The notes under the pieces: generated by a model | Seen by the model: the letters and a program-made list of their open reading frames with translations, nothing else | What the model was told of the DNA's origin: nothing | Databases searched by the model: none | Translations under genes and position numbers: made by a program | Shown: positions 1 to 8,766 of the stretch, one piece after another | Layout of the letters: each line of letters opens with the position of its first letter | How positions within the stretch are numbered: position 1 is the stretch's first letter | From: Pseudoxanthomonas sp. | GTDB taxonomy: Bacteria; Pseudomonadota; Gammaproteobacteria; Xanthomonadales; Xanthomonadaceae | NCBI RefSeq assembly: GCF_002863005.1 | Contig: NZ_PKDG01000022.1 | Coordinates: 1 to 64,000 of the forward strand | Direction of reading: 5' to 3' | DNA length: 64,000 nucleotides

Positions 1-5
1 GGGGC

Positions 6-1286
6 TTACGCCGCCGCCGGCCGCGACTTGCCCTTGATCGGCACCACCTTGGTGGCGGCCTCGGCGCGGCGCGACAGGGCGCGGTCGATGCGGGCGAAGA
101 CTTCGCGCATCGTGGCCGCTTCCGGCAGCAGGGTGACGCGGAAGTGGTGGCGGTAGGGCACGTTGAAGCTGGAGCCCGGCACGACCAGCACGCCTTCGGT
201 TTCCATCAGTTCCAGCGCGAACGCATGGTCGTCGAAACCCTTGGCGGCATCGCCGACCACCGCCGGGAACGCGTACAGCGCACCGGCCGGGTTGACCAGC
301 TCCAGGTGTGGGCTGGCGTCGCAGGCGTCGATCACCGCGCGACGGGTTTCGTACAGGCGGCCGCCGGGTGCGCACAGTGCGCTGATGGTGTCGGGGCCGT
401 TGACCGCGGCGTCGATGGCGTACTGGCCGGGCACGTTCGCGCAGAGGCGCAGCGCGCTGAGCAGGTCCATCGCATGCAGGAAGTCGCGCACCACGTCGCC
501 GTGGCCGGAAACCACGCCCCAGCCCACGCGCCAGCCGCAGGCGCGATGCACCTTGCTCAGGCCACTGAAAGTGATGCACGGCACGTCGCCGGCCATCGGT
601 GCGACCGGCACGAAGCTCGCACCGTCGTACAGCACCTGGTCGTAGATCTCGTCGACCATCAGCAGCAGGCGGTGCTTCGCGGCGATCGCCACGATGCGCT
701 CCAGCAGTTCGCGCGAGTAGGTGGCGCCGGTGGGATTGTTCGGATTGATCAGCACGATGGCGCGGGTGCGCGAGCTGATCAGTTGTTCGATCTCGTTCGG
801 ATCGGGCTGGAAGTCGTTCTCCGGATCGCAGCGGTAATACACCGGGCGTCCGTCGTTGAGGATGGTCGCGGCCGACCACAGCGGATAGTCGGGCGAAGGC
901 ACCAGCACTTCGTCGCCGGGATTCAGCAGCGCGCGCAGCGACAGGTCGATCAGTTCCGACACGCCGTTGCCGACGAACACGCGGTCCGCGTGCGCGTCCG
1001 GCGTGCCGCGCTTGGCGTAGGCCGCGGCGATCGCCTCGCGCGCCGAGGGCAGGCCCTGCTGGTGCGTGTAGGGGTCGGTGCGACCCATGTCGTCGGCGAT
1101 CGCGCGCTGCAGGTGCTCCGGCGCACGAAAACCGAAGGCGCCCGGGTTGCCGATGTTGAGCTTGATCAGCTTCTGCCCCTGGGCCTCGAGCTCGCGGGCT
1201 CGCCGTGCCAGTTCGCCCCGGATTTCGTAGCGGACTTCGGACAGGCGTTCGCGCGTGGCGAGCGGTTTGACGGGCGGGGTGGACAT
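6..1286 (-). CDS. alaA: Alanine-type PLP-dependent aminotransferase (AlaA-like)
   Basis: A 426-residue fold-type I aminotransferase, cytoplasmic, expected to interconvert pyruvate plus glutamate with alanine plus 2-oxoglutarate. The N-terminal part reads KLNIGNPGAFGF, the substrate-loop signature of the AlaA subgroup. INPNNPTGA, the DEIYD motif and the PLP-lysine motif SGLSKVHRACGWRVGW follow in the usual order. Near the C-terminus, HFRVTLLP carries the arginine that binds the substrate carboxylate. Length and motif order match E. coli AlaA. A 20-residue Lys/Ala-rich tail is unusual but harmless. It is transcribed divergently from rsgA across about 100 bases. Family membership is firm; exact amino-acid specificity is inferred. 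Confidence 0.93.
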   Translation of the reverse strand: MSTPPVKPLATRERLSEVRYEIRGELARRARELEAQGQKLIKLNIGNPGAFGFRAPEHLQRAIADDMGRTDPYTHQQGLPSAREAIAAAYAKRGTPDAHADRVFVGNGVSELIDLSLRALLNPGDEVLVPSPDYPLWSAATILNDGRPVYYRCDPENDFQPDPNEIEQLISSRTRAIVLINPNNPTGATYSRELLERIVAIAAKHRLLLMVDEIYDQVLYDGASFVPVAPMAGDVPCITFSGLSKVHRACGWRVGWGVVSGHGDVVRDFLHAMDLLSALRLCANVPGQYAIDAAVNGPDTISALCAPGGRLYETRRAVIDACDASPHLELVNPAGALYAFPAVVGDAAKGFDDHAFALELMETEGVLVVPGSSFNVPYRHHFRVTLLPEAATMREVFARIDRALSRRAEAATKVVPIKGKSRPAAA

Positions 1287-1375
1287 GGCGGCGACCGCAG
1301 CGGGGCTGGACGTGGAAGGAGAGCCAGCTTAACGGATATTTAGCCCGACGGACCCCGCAGGCGCCACCCCGCGTC

Positions 1376-1381
1376 TAGAAT
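1376..1381 (+). promoter_or_regulatory. -10 element of a probable leaderless rsgA transcript
   Basis: TAGAAT is followed by exactly seven bases and then ATG at 1389. This geometry places the transcription start at or next to the A of the ATG, as in the leaderless TANAAT-type promoters common in xanthomonads. The ATG at 1380 lies inside the hexamer, so it is an unlikely start. No clear -35 is visible. Confidence 0.5.
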
Positions 1382-1388
1382 GCGCGCC

Positions 1389-2513
1389 ATGCCCGAAACC
1401 CCCGTCCCGCCTGTGTCCGACGTCACCCTTCTGCGGTCCATTGGCTGGCCATATGCAGGGGAACCGGAGGACGCCGCATGGCGCGAGGCGATGCAGGCGC
1501 ATCCGCAGGCCACCCCGGCGCGGGTCATCGAGCAGCACCGCTCCGGCTATGTGGTCGCCGACGCGCCGGGCATGGGAGTCAAGGCGGAATCGCTTCCGGA
1601 GTGGCAGCGCCCGCGGTTTCCCGCCCACGAGCGCCCCGCTGTTGGCGACTGGGTGTTGCTGGAAGACGCCACGTCGAAGCGGCCGCGCATCGTCGCGCTG
1701 CTGCCGCGGCATACCGGCATCAAGCGCGGCGCGGCCGGCGAGCACTACCACCAGCAGGTGATCGCGGCGAACATCGATACGGTGTTCATCGTCTGCGGCC
1801 TGGATGCCGACTTCAATCCACGCCGCATCGAGCGCTACCTGCTGCTGGTCGGCGGCGGCGGTGCGCAGCCGGTCGTCGTACTGACCAAGGCCGACCGCAC
1901 CGAGTACGCCGACGATGCGGTCGAGGTGCTGGCGGATCTGACGGCGCAGGGCGTGCCGGTGTTCACCGTCAACGCCAAGCATCCGGACAGCGTGGGGCAG
2001 CTGGCGCCGTGGCTGGCGCCGGGCCACACGGTGGTGCTGGTCGGCTCGTCCGGCGCGGGCAAGTCCACGATCACCAATACCCTGATCGGCGACGAGCGCA
2101 TGAAGACCGGCGAAGTGCGCGAAAGCGATTCGCGCGGCCGCCACACCACCACTTACCGCGCGCTGATTCCCCTGCCGGCAGGCGCCTGCCTGATCGACAC
2201 GCCCGGCATGCGCGAGCTCAAGCCCACCGGCGAAGAAGACCTGGCCGACGGCGGTTTCGCCGACATCGAGGCGCTGGCCGAGCAGTGCAGGTTCCGCGAC
2301 TGTTCGCACGACCGCGAGCCGGGCTGCGCGGTGCGCGCGGCCATTGAGCGCGAAGAGCTGGACGAGGGCCGCTTCCTCAACTACCTCAAGCTGCGCGACG
2401 AAGTCGCCGCCGCTGCCGACAAGCTCGCTTCGCGGCTGGCCGACAAGGCCAACGCCAAGGTGCAGAACAAGGCGCTGAACAAGCGGCTCAGCGACAAGTA
2501 CGGCAAGCGTTAG
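1389..2513 (+). CDS. rsgA: Ribosome small subunit-dependent GTPase A
   Basis: RsgA is a circularly permuted GTPase that binds the 30S subunit late in assembly and checks its maturation. Seen in order: an N-terminal OB-fold region (VVADAPGMG through PAVGDWVLLE), the G4 motif TKAD, the P-loop GSSGAGKST near residue 220, the switch region RGRHTTTYR, DTPGMREL, and a C-terminal zinc site C-x4-C-x-H-x5-C. The order G4-G5-G1-G3 is the permutation that defines the family. Start chosen at 1389 (374 aa) because a TAGAAT -10 box ends seven bases upstream; the in-frame ATG at 1380 would add three residues. The tail is lysine-rich, as expected for rRNA contact. Confidence 0.96.
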   Translation: MPETPVPPVSDVTLLRSIGWPYAGEPEDAAWREAMQAHPQATPARVIEQHRSGYVVADAPGMGVKAESLPEWQRPRFPAHERPAVGDWVLLEDATSKRPRIVALLPRHTGIKRGAAGEHYHQQVIAANIDTVFIVCGLDADFNPRRIERYLLLVGGGGAQPVVVLTKADRTEYADDAVEVLADLTAQGVPVFTVNAKHPDSVGQLAPWLAPGHTVVLVGSSGAGKSTITNTLIGDERMKTGEVRESDSRGRHTTTYRALIPLPAGACLIDTPGMRELKPTGEEDLADGGFADIEALAEQCRFRDCSHDREPGCAVRAAIEREELDEGRFLNYLKLRDEVAAAADKLASRLADKANAKVQNKALNKRLSDKYGKR

Positions 2514-2563
2514 GTTTTCGCGTGACGCGAGCGGAACGTTCGATGTGGTGACGCGCCCTTGTC

Positions 2564-2685
2564 GTCATCCCGGCGGCGTTCAACAGCCGAATGGCTGGTC
2601 AAGCCGGGACCCAGCGTCTCGCTGCGAATCTACCGTCATCCAAACACCCGAGTCACTGGGTCCCGGCCTGCGCCGGGATGACGGC
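2564..2685. repeat. Xanthomonad-type palindromic repeat (REP/REPIN-like)
   Basis: Two facing copies of a palindromic unit lie between convergent rsgA and gltS. The left copy begins GTCATCCCGGC and ends GCCGGGACCCAG. The right copy begins CTGGGTCCCGGC and ends GCCGGGATGAC. The copies can fold onto each other as one long imperfect hairpin. The same unit is commonly scattered between genes in this family of bacteria. It may also end transcription from both sides; no separate T-tract terminator is visible here. Confidence 0.7.
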
Positions 2686-2737
2686 GGATAGATCTCGACG
2701 GTCGATCACCTTTAGATCGATCAGCTTCAGGAATCGA

Positions 2738-3940
2738 TCAACTCCAGAGGTTTATGAACCCGGTGATGATCAGCGCATTGGTGAAGTCGATGAAGAACGC
2801 GCCCACCAGCGGCGCCACCAGGAACGCGCGCGGCGCCATGCCGTAGCGTTCGACCAGCGTGCGCATCACCGCCATCGCATTGGCCGTGGTGCCGAGCATG
2901 AAACCGATGAAGCCGCCGCCCATCACGGCCGCGTCGTAGTCGCGGCCCATCACCCGGAACACCACGCCGCAGAACAGCGCGACCAGTGCCACCTGCAGTC
3001 CGAGGTTCACCAGCAGCGGCGCCGCCAGGCCGGCCAGCTCCCACAGCTTGAGGTTCATCAACGCCACCGCAAGGAACAGCGCCAGGCAGACGTTGCCGAT
3101 CAGGTCGGTCGTCGCCACCGGCAATCCGATCCAGCCGGTTCGATCGTCGATGTAGCGGATCAACGCACCGACCATCATCGCGCCGACGTAGGCGGGCAGC
3201 GTGAGCCCGGCGGCGGACAGGGCGGCGCTGACGCCGGCACCGGCCCACATGGCGACCAGGATCACCACGATGCTCTTCAGCGCCGCGGATTCGCGCGTGG
3301 CGAAGTCCGGCGTATCGCGCGCACCGGTGGGTTCGGCCGCGGATTCGTCGGGTTTGCCCAGGCGCACGCCGCCGTAGAGTTTGTGGCGCCGGATCAGTAC
3401 CGTGGCCACCGGTCCGCCCAGCAAGCCTCCGCAGACGATGCCCGCCATCGCCGAGGCGACCGCGATCGATTCGGCGCCGGTGACACCGGCCTGTTCGAAC
3501 AGCGGGGCGAACGCCAGACCGGTCGCCGGTCCGCCGGTCAACGTGGTGGAACCCGCCAGCACGCCGAACAGAGGATGCAGGCCGAAGCCCATCGCCACCG
3601 CCATGCCCAGCAGGTTCTGCACGATGGCGAAGCCACTGGCCAGAAGCAGGAAGATCACCACCTGGCGGCCGCTGAGTTTCAGCAGCGCCACGCTGGCATT
3701 GACGCCGATGGTGGTGAAGAAGGCGATCATCAGCGGCGCCTGCAGGCTGGTGTCCAGCGTGAACAGGGTGACCTCGCGGCTGCGGGCGGCCAATACCACC
3801 AGCGCCACCGCCAGGCCACCGATCACCGGCGCAGGCAGGTTGTACTTCGAGAACAGCGGGACGACGCGGCAGAGTGCGTAGCCGAGGAAGAGCGCCAGGC
3901 CAGCGAAGGCCAGCGTCTGTACTGCATCGAGTTCCAGCAT
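2738..3940 (-). CDS. gltS: Sodium/glutamate symporter
   Basis: A 400-residue inner-membrane protein with about ten to twelve hydrophobic segments and the two-half repeat of GltS carriers. The first half has the SGFAIVQNLLG and GSTTLTGGPATG stretches; the second half ends GGGFIGFMLGTTANAMAVM, the re-entrant loop signature. These glycine-rich loops form the sodium and glutamate sites in the family. Length is typical (about 400). It is convergent with rsgA and divergent from the QEGLA gene. Upstream of its ATG on the minus strand, TATGCT is a possible -10. Confidence 0.94.
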   Translation of the reverse strand: MLELDAVQTLAFAGLALFLGYALCRVVPLFSKYNLPAPVIGGLAVALVVLAARSREVTLFTLDTSLQAPLMIAFFTTIGVNASVALLKLSGRQVVIFLLLASGFAIVQNLLGMAVAMGFGLHPLFGVLAGSTTLTGGPATGLAFAPLFEQAGVTGAESIAVASAMAGIVCGGLLGGPVATVLIRRHKLYGGVRLGKPDESAAEPTGARDTPDFATRESAALKSIVVILVAMWAGAGVSAALSAAGLTLPAYVGAMMVGALIRYIDDRTGWIGLPVATTDLIGNVCLALFLAVALMNLKLWELAGLAAPLLVNLGLQVALVALFCGVVFRVMGRDYDAAVMGGGFIGFMLGTTANAMAVMRTLVERYGMAPRAFLVAPLVGAFFIDFTNALIITGFINLWS

Positions 3941-4044
3941 GCTGCCCCCGCAACCGATGGAAGAAGGTCGAGCATAGTCCAGCCACGGGCGCTTGTGCCG
4001 GCCGCGGTGTGCGCTGGGCTAAAGTGTGAGCCAGGGAGGGATGC

Positions 4045-5283
4045 ATGCACGCCGATATCGCCCATCACGCCGCGCTGGACGCACGCCTGGTCAGGGCCGT
4101 GCGGGGCATCAAGCTGCTCAGCCTGGCCAGCTGGCCCGCGGACGTGCAGGCGCCGTTCCTCGACAGCGTCGCGCGTGGGCAGCCACGGCGGCCGGTGATC
4201 GACTATCCCCGTCTCGACTTCGGCGATGCGCGCCGCGAACTGGCCGCGATCGCGGTGGCCGCCGACGCAGCGCATCCGCTCGGTCGCTACCTGCGCGATT
4301 CCGTGCACAGCTGGGACATCGCCGCGCAGTTGCTGGAAGCCTTGGGCACGCCGGCGGTGACCACGCACTCGATCGCACTGTTCGGCACGCCGGAAGCCTG
4401 CCTGCCCGGCGACGGACCGACCACGCGCGATGCGGCGGGCCATTTCATCGCCATCGCCAACGAGCTCGACCACGAGCTGCTGTCGCCGGAGGAGCAGATC
4501 CCGGTCTCGGCCACGGCCCTGCAGTTGCAGCTGCAGGCCGACCTGGACGATTTCTTCGACGGCCGCGTCATCACCGTGGAGCTGGACCGCAACCTGATCG
4601 CGAAGGCTGCCGCGGGCGCCACCCGCATCCGCCTGCGCCACGGGGCCGCCTTCAGCGACTACGACCGCCGCCAGCTGCTGCAGCACGAAGCGCTGGTGCA
4701 TTCGCTCACCGCCCTGAACGGCCGCGAGCAGGCCGTGTTGCCCAGCCTGGCGCTGGCATCTCCGCGCGTCACCGCCACGCAGGAAGGACTGGCGACCTTC
4801 GCCGAGCAGATCACCGGCAGCATCGACATCGAACGCATGAAGCGGATCAGCCTGCGCATCGAGGCGGTCGCGATGGCACTGGCGGGCGCGGACTTCGTCG
4901 AGGTGTTCCGCTACTTCACCGATGCGGGGCAGAACCCGGCGGAAAGCTTTTCGTCCGCACAGCGCGTGTTCCGGGGCGTGCCGACCTCCGGCGGCGCGGC
5001 CTTCACCAAGGACACCGTCTACCTGCGTGGCCTGATCGGCGTGCACACGTTCTTCCGCCGCTCGCTGCAGCAGGACCGGCTGCGGGTCTGCCGCCGCCTG
5101 TTCGCCGGCAAGATGACGCTGGAGGACGTGACGCTGTTCGAGCCGATGTTCGATGACGGCGTGCTGGCGCCGCCGCGCTGGCTGCCGAGCTGGGTCAGCC
5201 GTGCCAACGGCCTGGCGGGCATGCTGGCGTTCTCGCTGTTCGCCAACCGGATCCGCCTGGACAAGCTGTCGACGGACGCCTAG
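4045..5283 (+). CDS. QEGLA-motif protein (DUF1704), predicted zinc metallopeptidase-like
   Basis: A 412-residue soluble protein of the family annotated as flavohemoglobin expression-modulating QEGLA-motif protein. The mid-region has LLQHEALVHSL, an HExxxH zinc-site pattern. About 35 residues later comes TQEGLATFAEQ, whose glutamate is the likely third zinc ligand. The same spacing occurs in the eukaryotic MATCAP tyrosine carboxypeptidases, which share this domain, so peptidase chemistry is a reasonable inference. The biological substrate in bacteria is not known. Start at 4045 is supported by the GGGAGGG ribosome-binding site just upstream. It is divergent from gltS and is followed by a response-regulator gene after about 50 bases. 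Confidence 0.85.
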   Translation: MHADIAHHAALDARLVRAVRGIKLLSLASWPADVQAPFLDSVARGQPRRPVIDYPRLDFGDARRELAAIAVAADAAHPLGRYLRDSVHSWDIAAQLLEALGTPAVTTHSIALFGTPEACLPGDGPTTRDAAGHFIAIANELDHELLSPEEQIPVSATALQLQLQADLDDFFDGRVITVELDRNLIAKAAAGATRIRLRHGAAFSDYDRRQLLQHEALVHSLTALNGREQAVLPSLALASPRVTATQEGLATFAEQITGSIDIERMKRISLRIEAVAMALAGADFVEVFRYFTDAGQNPAESFSSAQRVFRGVPTSGGAAFTKDTVYLRGLIGVHTFFRRSLQQDRLRVCRRLFAGKMTLEDVTLFEPMFDDGVLAPPRWLPSWVSRANGLAGMLAFSLFANRIRLDKLSTDA

Positions 5284-5331
5284 CCGGAAAGTGGTACGCG
5301 CGGCCCGCGATGCCGGTGGCACACTGGCGGC

Positions 5332-5973
5332 ATGAGCACGACGATCCTGGTCGCCGACGACCATCCGCTGTTCCGCGCGGCGGTGATCCACGCACTGCGC
5401 GAGGCGCTGCCCGGCGCCACCGTGGTCGAAGCCGCGAGTGCCACGGGCCTGGGACAGGCGCTGGACGCGCACCCCGAGGCGGACCTGGTGCTGCTGGACC
5501 TGACGATGCCCGGCGCGCACGGGTTCTCCGCCCTGTTGCATGTCCGTGGCGAACATCCGGAGGTGCCGGTGGTCGTCATCTCGTCGAACGAACACCCGCG
5601 GGTGATCCGTCGTGCGCAGCAGTTCGGTGCGGCCGGTTTCATTCCCAAGTCGTCGCCGGCCGACACCATCGGCGCCGCAGTCGCGGCGGTGCTCGATGGC
5701 GGGGCGTGGTTCCCGCCGCTCACCGTCGAGCGGTCCGAGCAGGACGCCGCACTCGCGGCCCGCCTGGCGCAGCTGACGCCGCAGCAGTTCCGCGTGCTGC
5801 TGTGCCTAGCGGACGGTCTGCTCAACAAGCAGATCGCGCACGAACTCGGCCTGGCCGAGAACACCGTGAAAGTGCACGTCACCGCGATCCTGAAGAAGCT
5901 GGAATGCCACAGCCGCACACAGGCGGCGGTGCTGGTGAAGTCGCTGGAGCCGGAGGGTCCGCCGATCGCCTGA
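5332..5973 (+). CDS. NarL/FixJ-family response regulator
   Basis: A 213-residue two-component regulator. The receiver (residues about 1-125) has the acidic pair in VADDHPLF, the phospho-acceptor in LVLLDLTMPG, the switch serine in VVISSN and the lysine in FIPKSS. The C-terminal LuxR helix-turn-helix reads LTPQQFRVLLCLADGLLNKQ followed by IAHELGLAENTVKVHVTAIL. It converges with a hybrid histidine kinase whose stop lies two bases away, so the two probably form a cognate pair. The kinase is divergent from dctA, so dctA is the most obvious target. That assignment is inferred from context. Confidence 0.92.
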   Translation: MSTTILVADDHPLFRAAVIHALREALPGATVVEAASATGLGQALDAHPEADLVLLDLTMPGAHGFSALLHVRGEHPEVPVVVISSNEHPRVIRRAQQFGAAGFIPKSSPADTIGAAVAAVLDGGAWFPPLTVERSEQDAALAARLAQLTPQQFRVLLCLADGLLNKQIAHELGLAENTVKVHVTAILKKLECHSRTQAAVLVKSLEPEGPPIA

Positions 5974-5975
5974 GT

Positions 5976-8621
5976 TCAGCGCGCGCGGCGCACGTGCAAC
6001 TGGGTCATCAGTGCGCGCAGCGCCGCCGGCTTCACGGGCTTGGCGAGGAAGCCCCAGCCACGTTGCAGCGCCAGCGAGCGCCAGGCGTCGTCGTGCTCGG
6101 CGGTGACCAGGATCACCGGCGGCGCGGCGCGCCAGCGTTCGCACAGGCGCGCGTACACCGTCGGCCCGTCCGTGTCGCCCAGTCGCACGTCGAGCAGCAG
6201 CAGGTCCGGTACGGCATGCGGTGCCGCGGCGGCCAGCGCGTCGTCGGGCCCTGCCGCCAGGCCGACGTCGCATTCCCAGCGATCCAGCAGCGCGCGCGTG
6301 GCTTCGCAGACGCGGGGATCGTCGTCGATGCACCAGACCAGGCGGCCGCGCAGGGGCGAGGCATCGTCGCTGTCGGCCGCGACCGGGGGTGGGTCGACGG
6401 TCACGGCATCGTCGACGCCGCGTGGCAGCGCCACCCAGAACACGCTGCCGCGACCCAACTGCGAGCGCAGGCCGATGCGGTGCCCCAGCAGGCGGCCGAT
6501 GCGTTCGACGATGGCCAGGCCGAGCCCGGCGCCACGGTCGTTGGCGACGCCGTCGTTGAGCCGGCGGAACTCTTCGAAGATCTCGGCCTGGAGACTCTCG
6601 GGAATGCCCGGGCCCTGGTCGTGCACCTCGATGCGCACCAGCTCGCCGGCGCGGCGCACGCCAAGCAGCACGCGGCCGCGTGGCGTGTAGCGGATCGCGT
6701 TCGACAGGAAGTTCTGCAGGATGCGGCGCAGCAGGGCTTCGTCGCTGCGGACGACGGCGCGCGTGGCGACGCCGTCCAGCGCCAGCCCGCGGCCTTCGGC
6801 GACCATGCCGAATTCCCGCAGCAGCGTCTCCAGCAGGGGTGCCAGCGCGAAGTCGCGGACGCGGGTAGGCAGCGCACCGGATTCCAGGCGGGCGATGTCG
6901 AGCAGGCTGTTGAGGATCGCGTCCTGCGCGGCAAGCGCATTGTCGACATGGTCGGCGATGCGCCGCGCCTCGTCGTCGTGCAGGCGCCCGCGCAGGGCGG
7001 AGACGAACATGCGCGCGGCGTTCAACGGCTGCAGCAGGTCGTGCACCGCCGAGGCGACGAAGCGCGTCTTGTAGCGGTTGGCGTTCTCGGCGGCGCGGGT
7101 GGCGTCGGCGAGGGCGCGCGTGCGTTCTTCGACGCGGTGCTCCAGCGCATCCGCCAGCGAGCGCAACTCACGCGCGGCGTTCTTGTAGCTGGTGATGTCG
7201 GCGTAGCTGGTGACGAAGCCGCCGTCGGGCAACGGATTGCCGCGGATCTCCAGCACCACGCCATCGTCCTTCTCGCTCTCGCGCATGTGCGGCTTGCCGC
7301 TGCGCAGGTGGTCCAGGCGACGCTGGATCGCCTCTTCGATGGGCCCCGGTCCCAACAGGCCGCGGCGGGCGTTGTGGCGGAACACGTCCTCGATCGGGCG
7401 GCCGACGTGGATCAGGTCCGGCGGGAAGCGGAACAGGTCCATGTAGCGCGAGTTCCAGGCCACCAGCCGCAGGTCGGCGTCGATGATGACCACGCCCTGC
7501 GGCAGGTGCTCGAGGCTGCGGCTCAGGCCGGCATCGGCGGAACGTGCCGCCTCGACGATGCCATCCTGCGCGGTGCGCAGTTCCTGCGCGTGCTGCTGCA
7601 GCACGACCTCCAGTTCCTGCCGGCTGCGGCGCTGCAGCAGCGCGGTGCGGCGGCGCTGCTGCACGAACAGGGCCAGGAACGCCAGCGCCAGCCAGCCGCC
7701 ACCGGCGGCAACGGCGGCGGCGCGTCCTGCCGCAGCGATGGCCGAGGCGTCGTGCAGCAGGTGCAGCTGCCAGCCTTCCTCGGGCAGGGCCTTCGATTGC
7801 CACAGCACGGCGCCCGTCCATGGCGGGTCGCGCATCTGCACGCGCCGCGCGCCGTCCCCGGCCGCCGACAGGTCCTGCCAGCGAAGCGGCGTGAGCCTCT
7901 GCCGCGCGTATTGCCGCGTCGCGGCCAGCTCGCGCCGGTCGGCCTCGCTCAGGGGGCGAAGCGTGCGGTAGCGCCAGTCGTCCTGACTGGCGAGGAAGAC
8001 CACGCCGTGCGCGTCGCTGACGAGCACCACGTCGGGTGTCTGCAGCCACTCCTGTTCCAGCGCATCCAGGTCGATCTTGATGACGACCAGGCCGATGGTT
8101 CCGCCGTCGCCGTCCACGATGGCCTGCGACAGGAAATAGCCGGGCTCGCCCGTGGTCAGGCCGATGCCGTAGAACTGGCCCTGGCCGTCGCGCAGCGCCT
8201 GCTTCACGTAGGGACGGAAGCTGTAGTCCTCGCCGACATTGCTGGTCGGTTCGCGCCAGTTGCTCGCCGCCAGCGCGATGCCGCGGCGGTCGATCAGCGT
8301 GAGCGTCGATGAGCGGGTGACACTGTTGGCGTCTTCCAGGCGCTGGTTGAGCGCATTGCGGCGCGCGTCGTCCACCGGCGACACCAGCGCGTCGCGCAGG
8401 TCGGGGTCCTGGGCCAGCATCTGCGGCAGCGTGCGATAGCGGTCGATGCGTTGCTGCAACGCTTGCGCGTGCAGGTCGAGCTGGCGTTCCAGCTGCGCCG
8501 TCTCGGCCCGCTGCGCGCGCGCGCCGGCCCCGTGGTAAGCCAGCGCCATGACCAGGGCGGCACCGCCCAGGATCGCCAGCACGACGAGCAGGATCCGGTG
8601 GAGGCGGCGGGTGCGCAGCAT
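5976..8621 (-). CDS. Hybrid sensor histidine kinase/response regulator, DctB-like sensor
   Basis: 881 residues. A membrane segment at about 10-30 is followed by a periplasmic dCache-type sensor ending at a second membrane helix near 290-310. A PAS domain comes next ([18 protein letters not shown]), then a coiled linker. The H-box is [13 protein letters not shown] (His near 525), the N-box [12 protein letters not shown], with G boxes HDQGPGIP and [17 protein letters not shown]-terminal receiver has CIDDDPRV, its phospho-acceptor in LLLLDVRL near residue 811, and lysine in FLAKPVKP. The sensor layout resembles the C4-dicarboxylate sensor DctB, and the gene is divergent from dctA. The ligand is inferred, not shown. 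Confidence 0.9.
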   Translation of the reverse strand: MLRTRRLHRILLVVLAILGGAALVMALAYHGAGARAQRAETAQLERQLDLHAQALQQRIDRYRTLPQMLAQDPDLRDALVSPVDDARRNALNQRLEDANSVTRSSTLTLIDRRGIALAASNWREPTSNVGEDYSFRPYVKQALRDGQGQFYGIGLTTGEPGYFLSQAIVDGDGGTIGLVVIKIDLDALEQEWLQTPDVVLVSDAHGVVFLASQDDWRYRTLRPLSEADRRELAATRQYARQRLTPLRWQDLSAAGDGARRVQMRDPPWTGAVLWQSKALPEEGWQLHLLHDASAIAAAGRAAAVAAGGGWLALAFLALFVQQRRRTALLQRRSRQELEVVLQQHAQELRTAQDGIVEAARSADAGLSRSLEHLPQGVVIIDADLRLVAWNSRYMDLFRFPPDLIHVGRPIEDVFRHNARRGLLGPGPIEEAIQRRLDHLRSGKPHMRESEKDDGVVLEIRGNPLPDGGFVTSYADITSYKNAARELRSLADALEHRVEERTRALADATRAAENANRYKTRFVASAVHDLLQPLNAARMFVSALRGRLHDDEARRIADHVDNALAAQDAILNSLLDIARLESGALPTRVRDFALAPLLETLLREFGMVAEGRGLALDGVATRAVVRSDEALLRRILQNFLSNAIRYTPRGRVLLGVRRAGELVRIEVHDQGPGIPESLQAEIFEEFRRLNDGVANDRGAGLGLAIVERIGRLLGHRIGLRSQLGRGSVFWVALPRGVDDAVTVDPPPVAADSDDASPLRGRLVWCIDDDPRVCEATRALLDRWECDVGLAAGPDDALAAAAPHAVPDLLLLDVRLGDTDGPTVYARLCERWRAAPPVILVTAEHDDAWRSLALQRGWGFLAKPVKPAALRALMTQLHVRRAR

Positions 8622-8675
8622 GGCCGCAGTCTACGGGCGTGGCGCCGGCTGCGGACAGGCGCGGGAGCGGGCTAG

Positions 8676-8688
8676 TACCAATAGGTTA
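8676..8688. promoter_or_regulatory. Short dyad in the kinase-dctA intergenic region
   Basis: TACCAATAGGTTA is a near-palindrome (TACC facing GGTtA) midway between the divergent kinase and dctA starts. NarL-type regulators bind such short dyads, and the neighbouring NarL-family regulator is a candidate. This is a single copy, so the call is weak. Confidence 0.25.
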
Positions 8689-8766
8689 TCGGTGCGGCGG
8701 CGGGGCAGGGGTACAACATGCCGGCCCCGGTTCCGTGGGCGACGCCATCCGTCCCGGAGTCCTCCC

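Noticed and set aside
2564..2685. Rho-independent terminator between rsgA and gltS
   Set aside because: The structure is the dispersed palindromic repeat and lacks a T-tract.
5317..5332. Sigma-54-like TGGCAC-N7-GC at the regulator start
   Set aside because: It overlaps the start codon, so transcription would begin inside the gene, and the TT before GC is missing.
5310..8312. A 1000-codon open frame antisense to the hybrid kinase
   Set aside because: It starts inside the regulator gene, has shadow-type composition and no recognisable domain.
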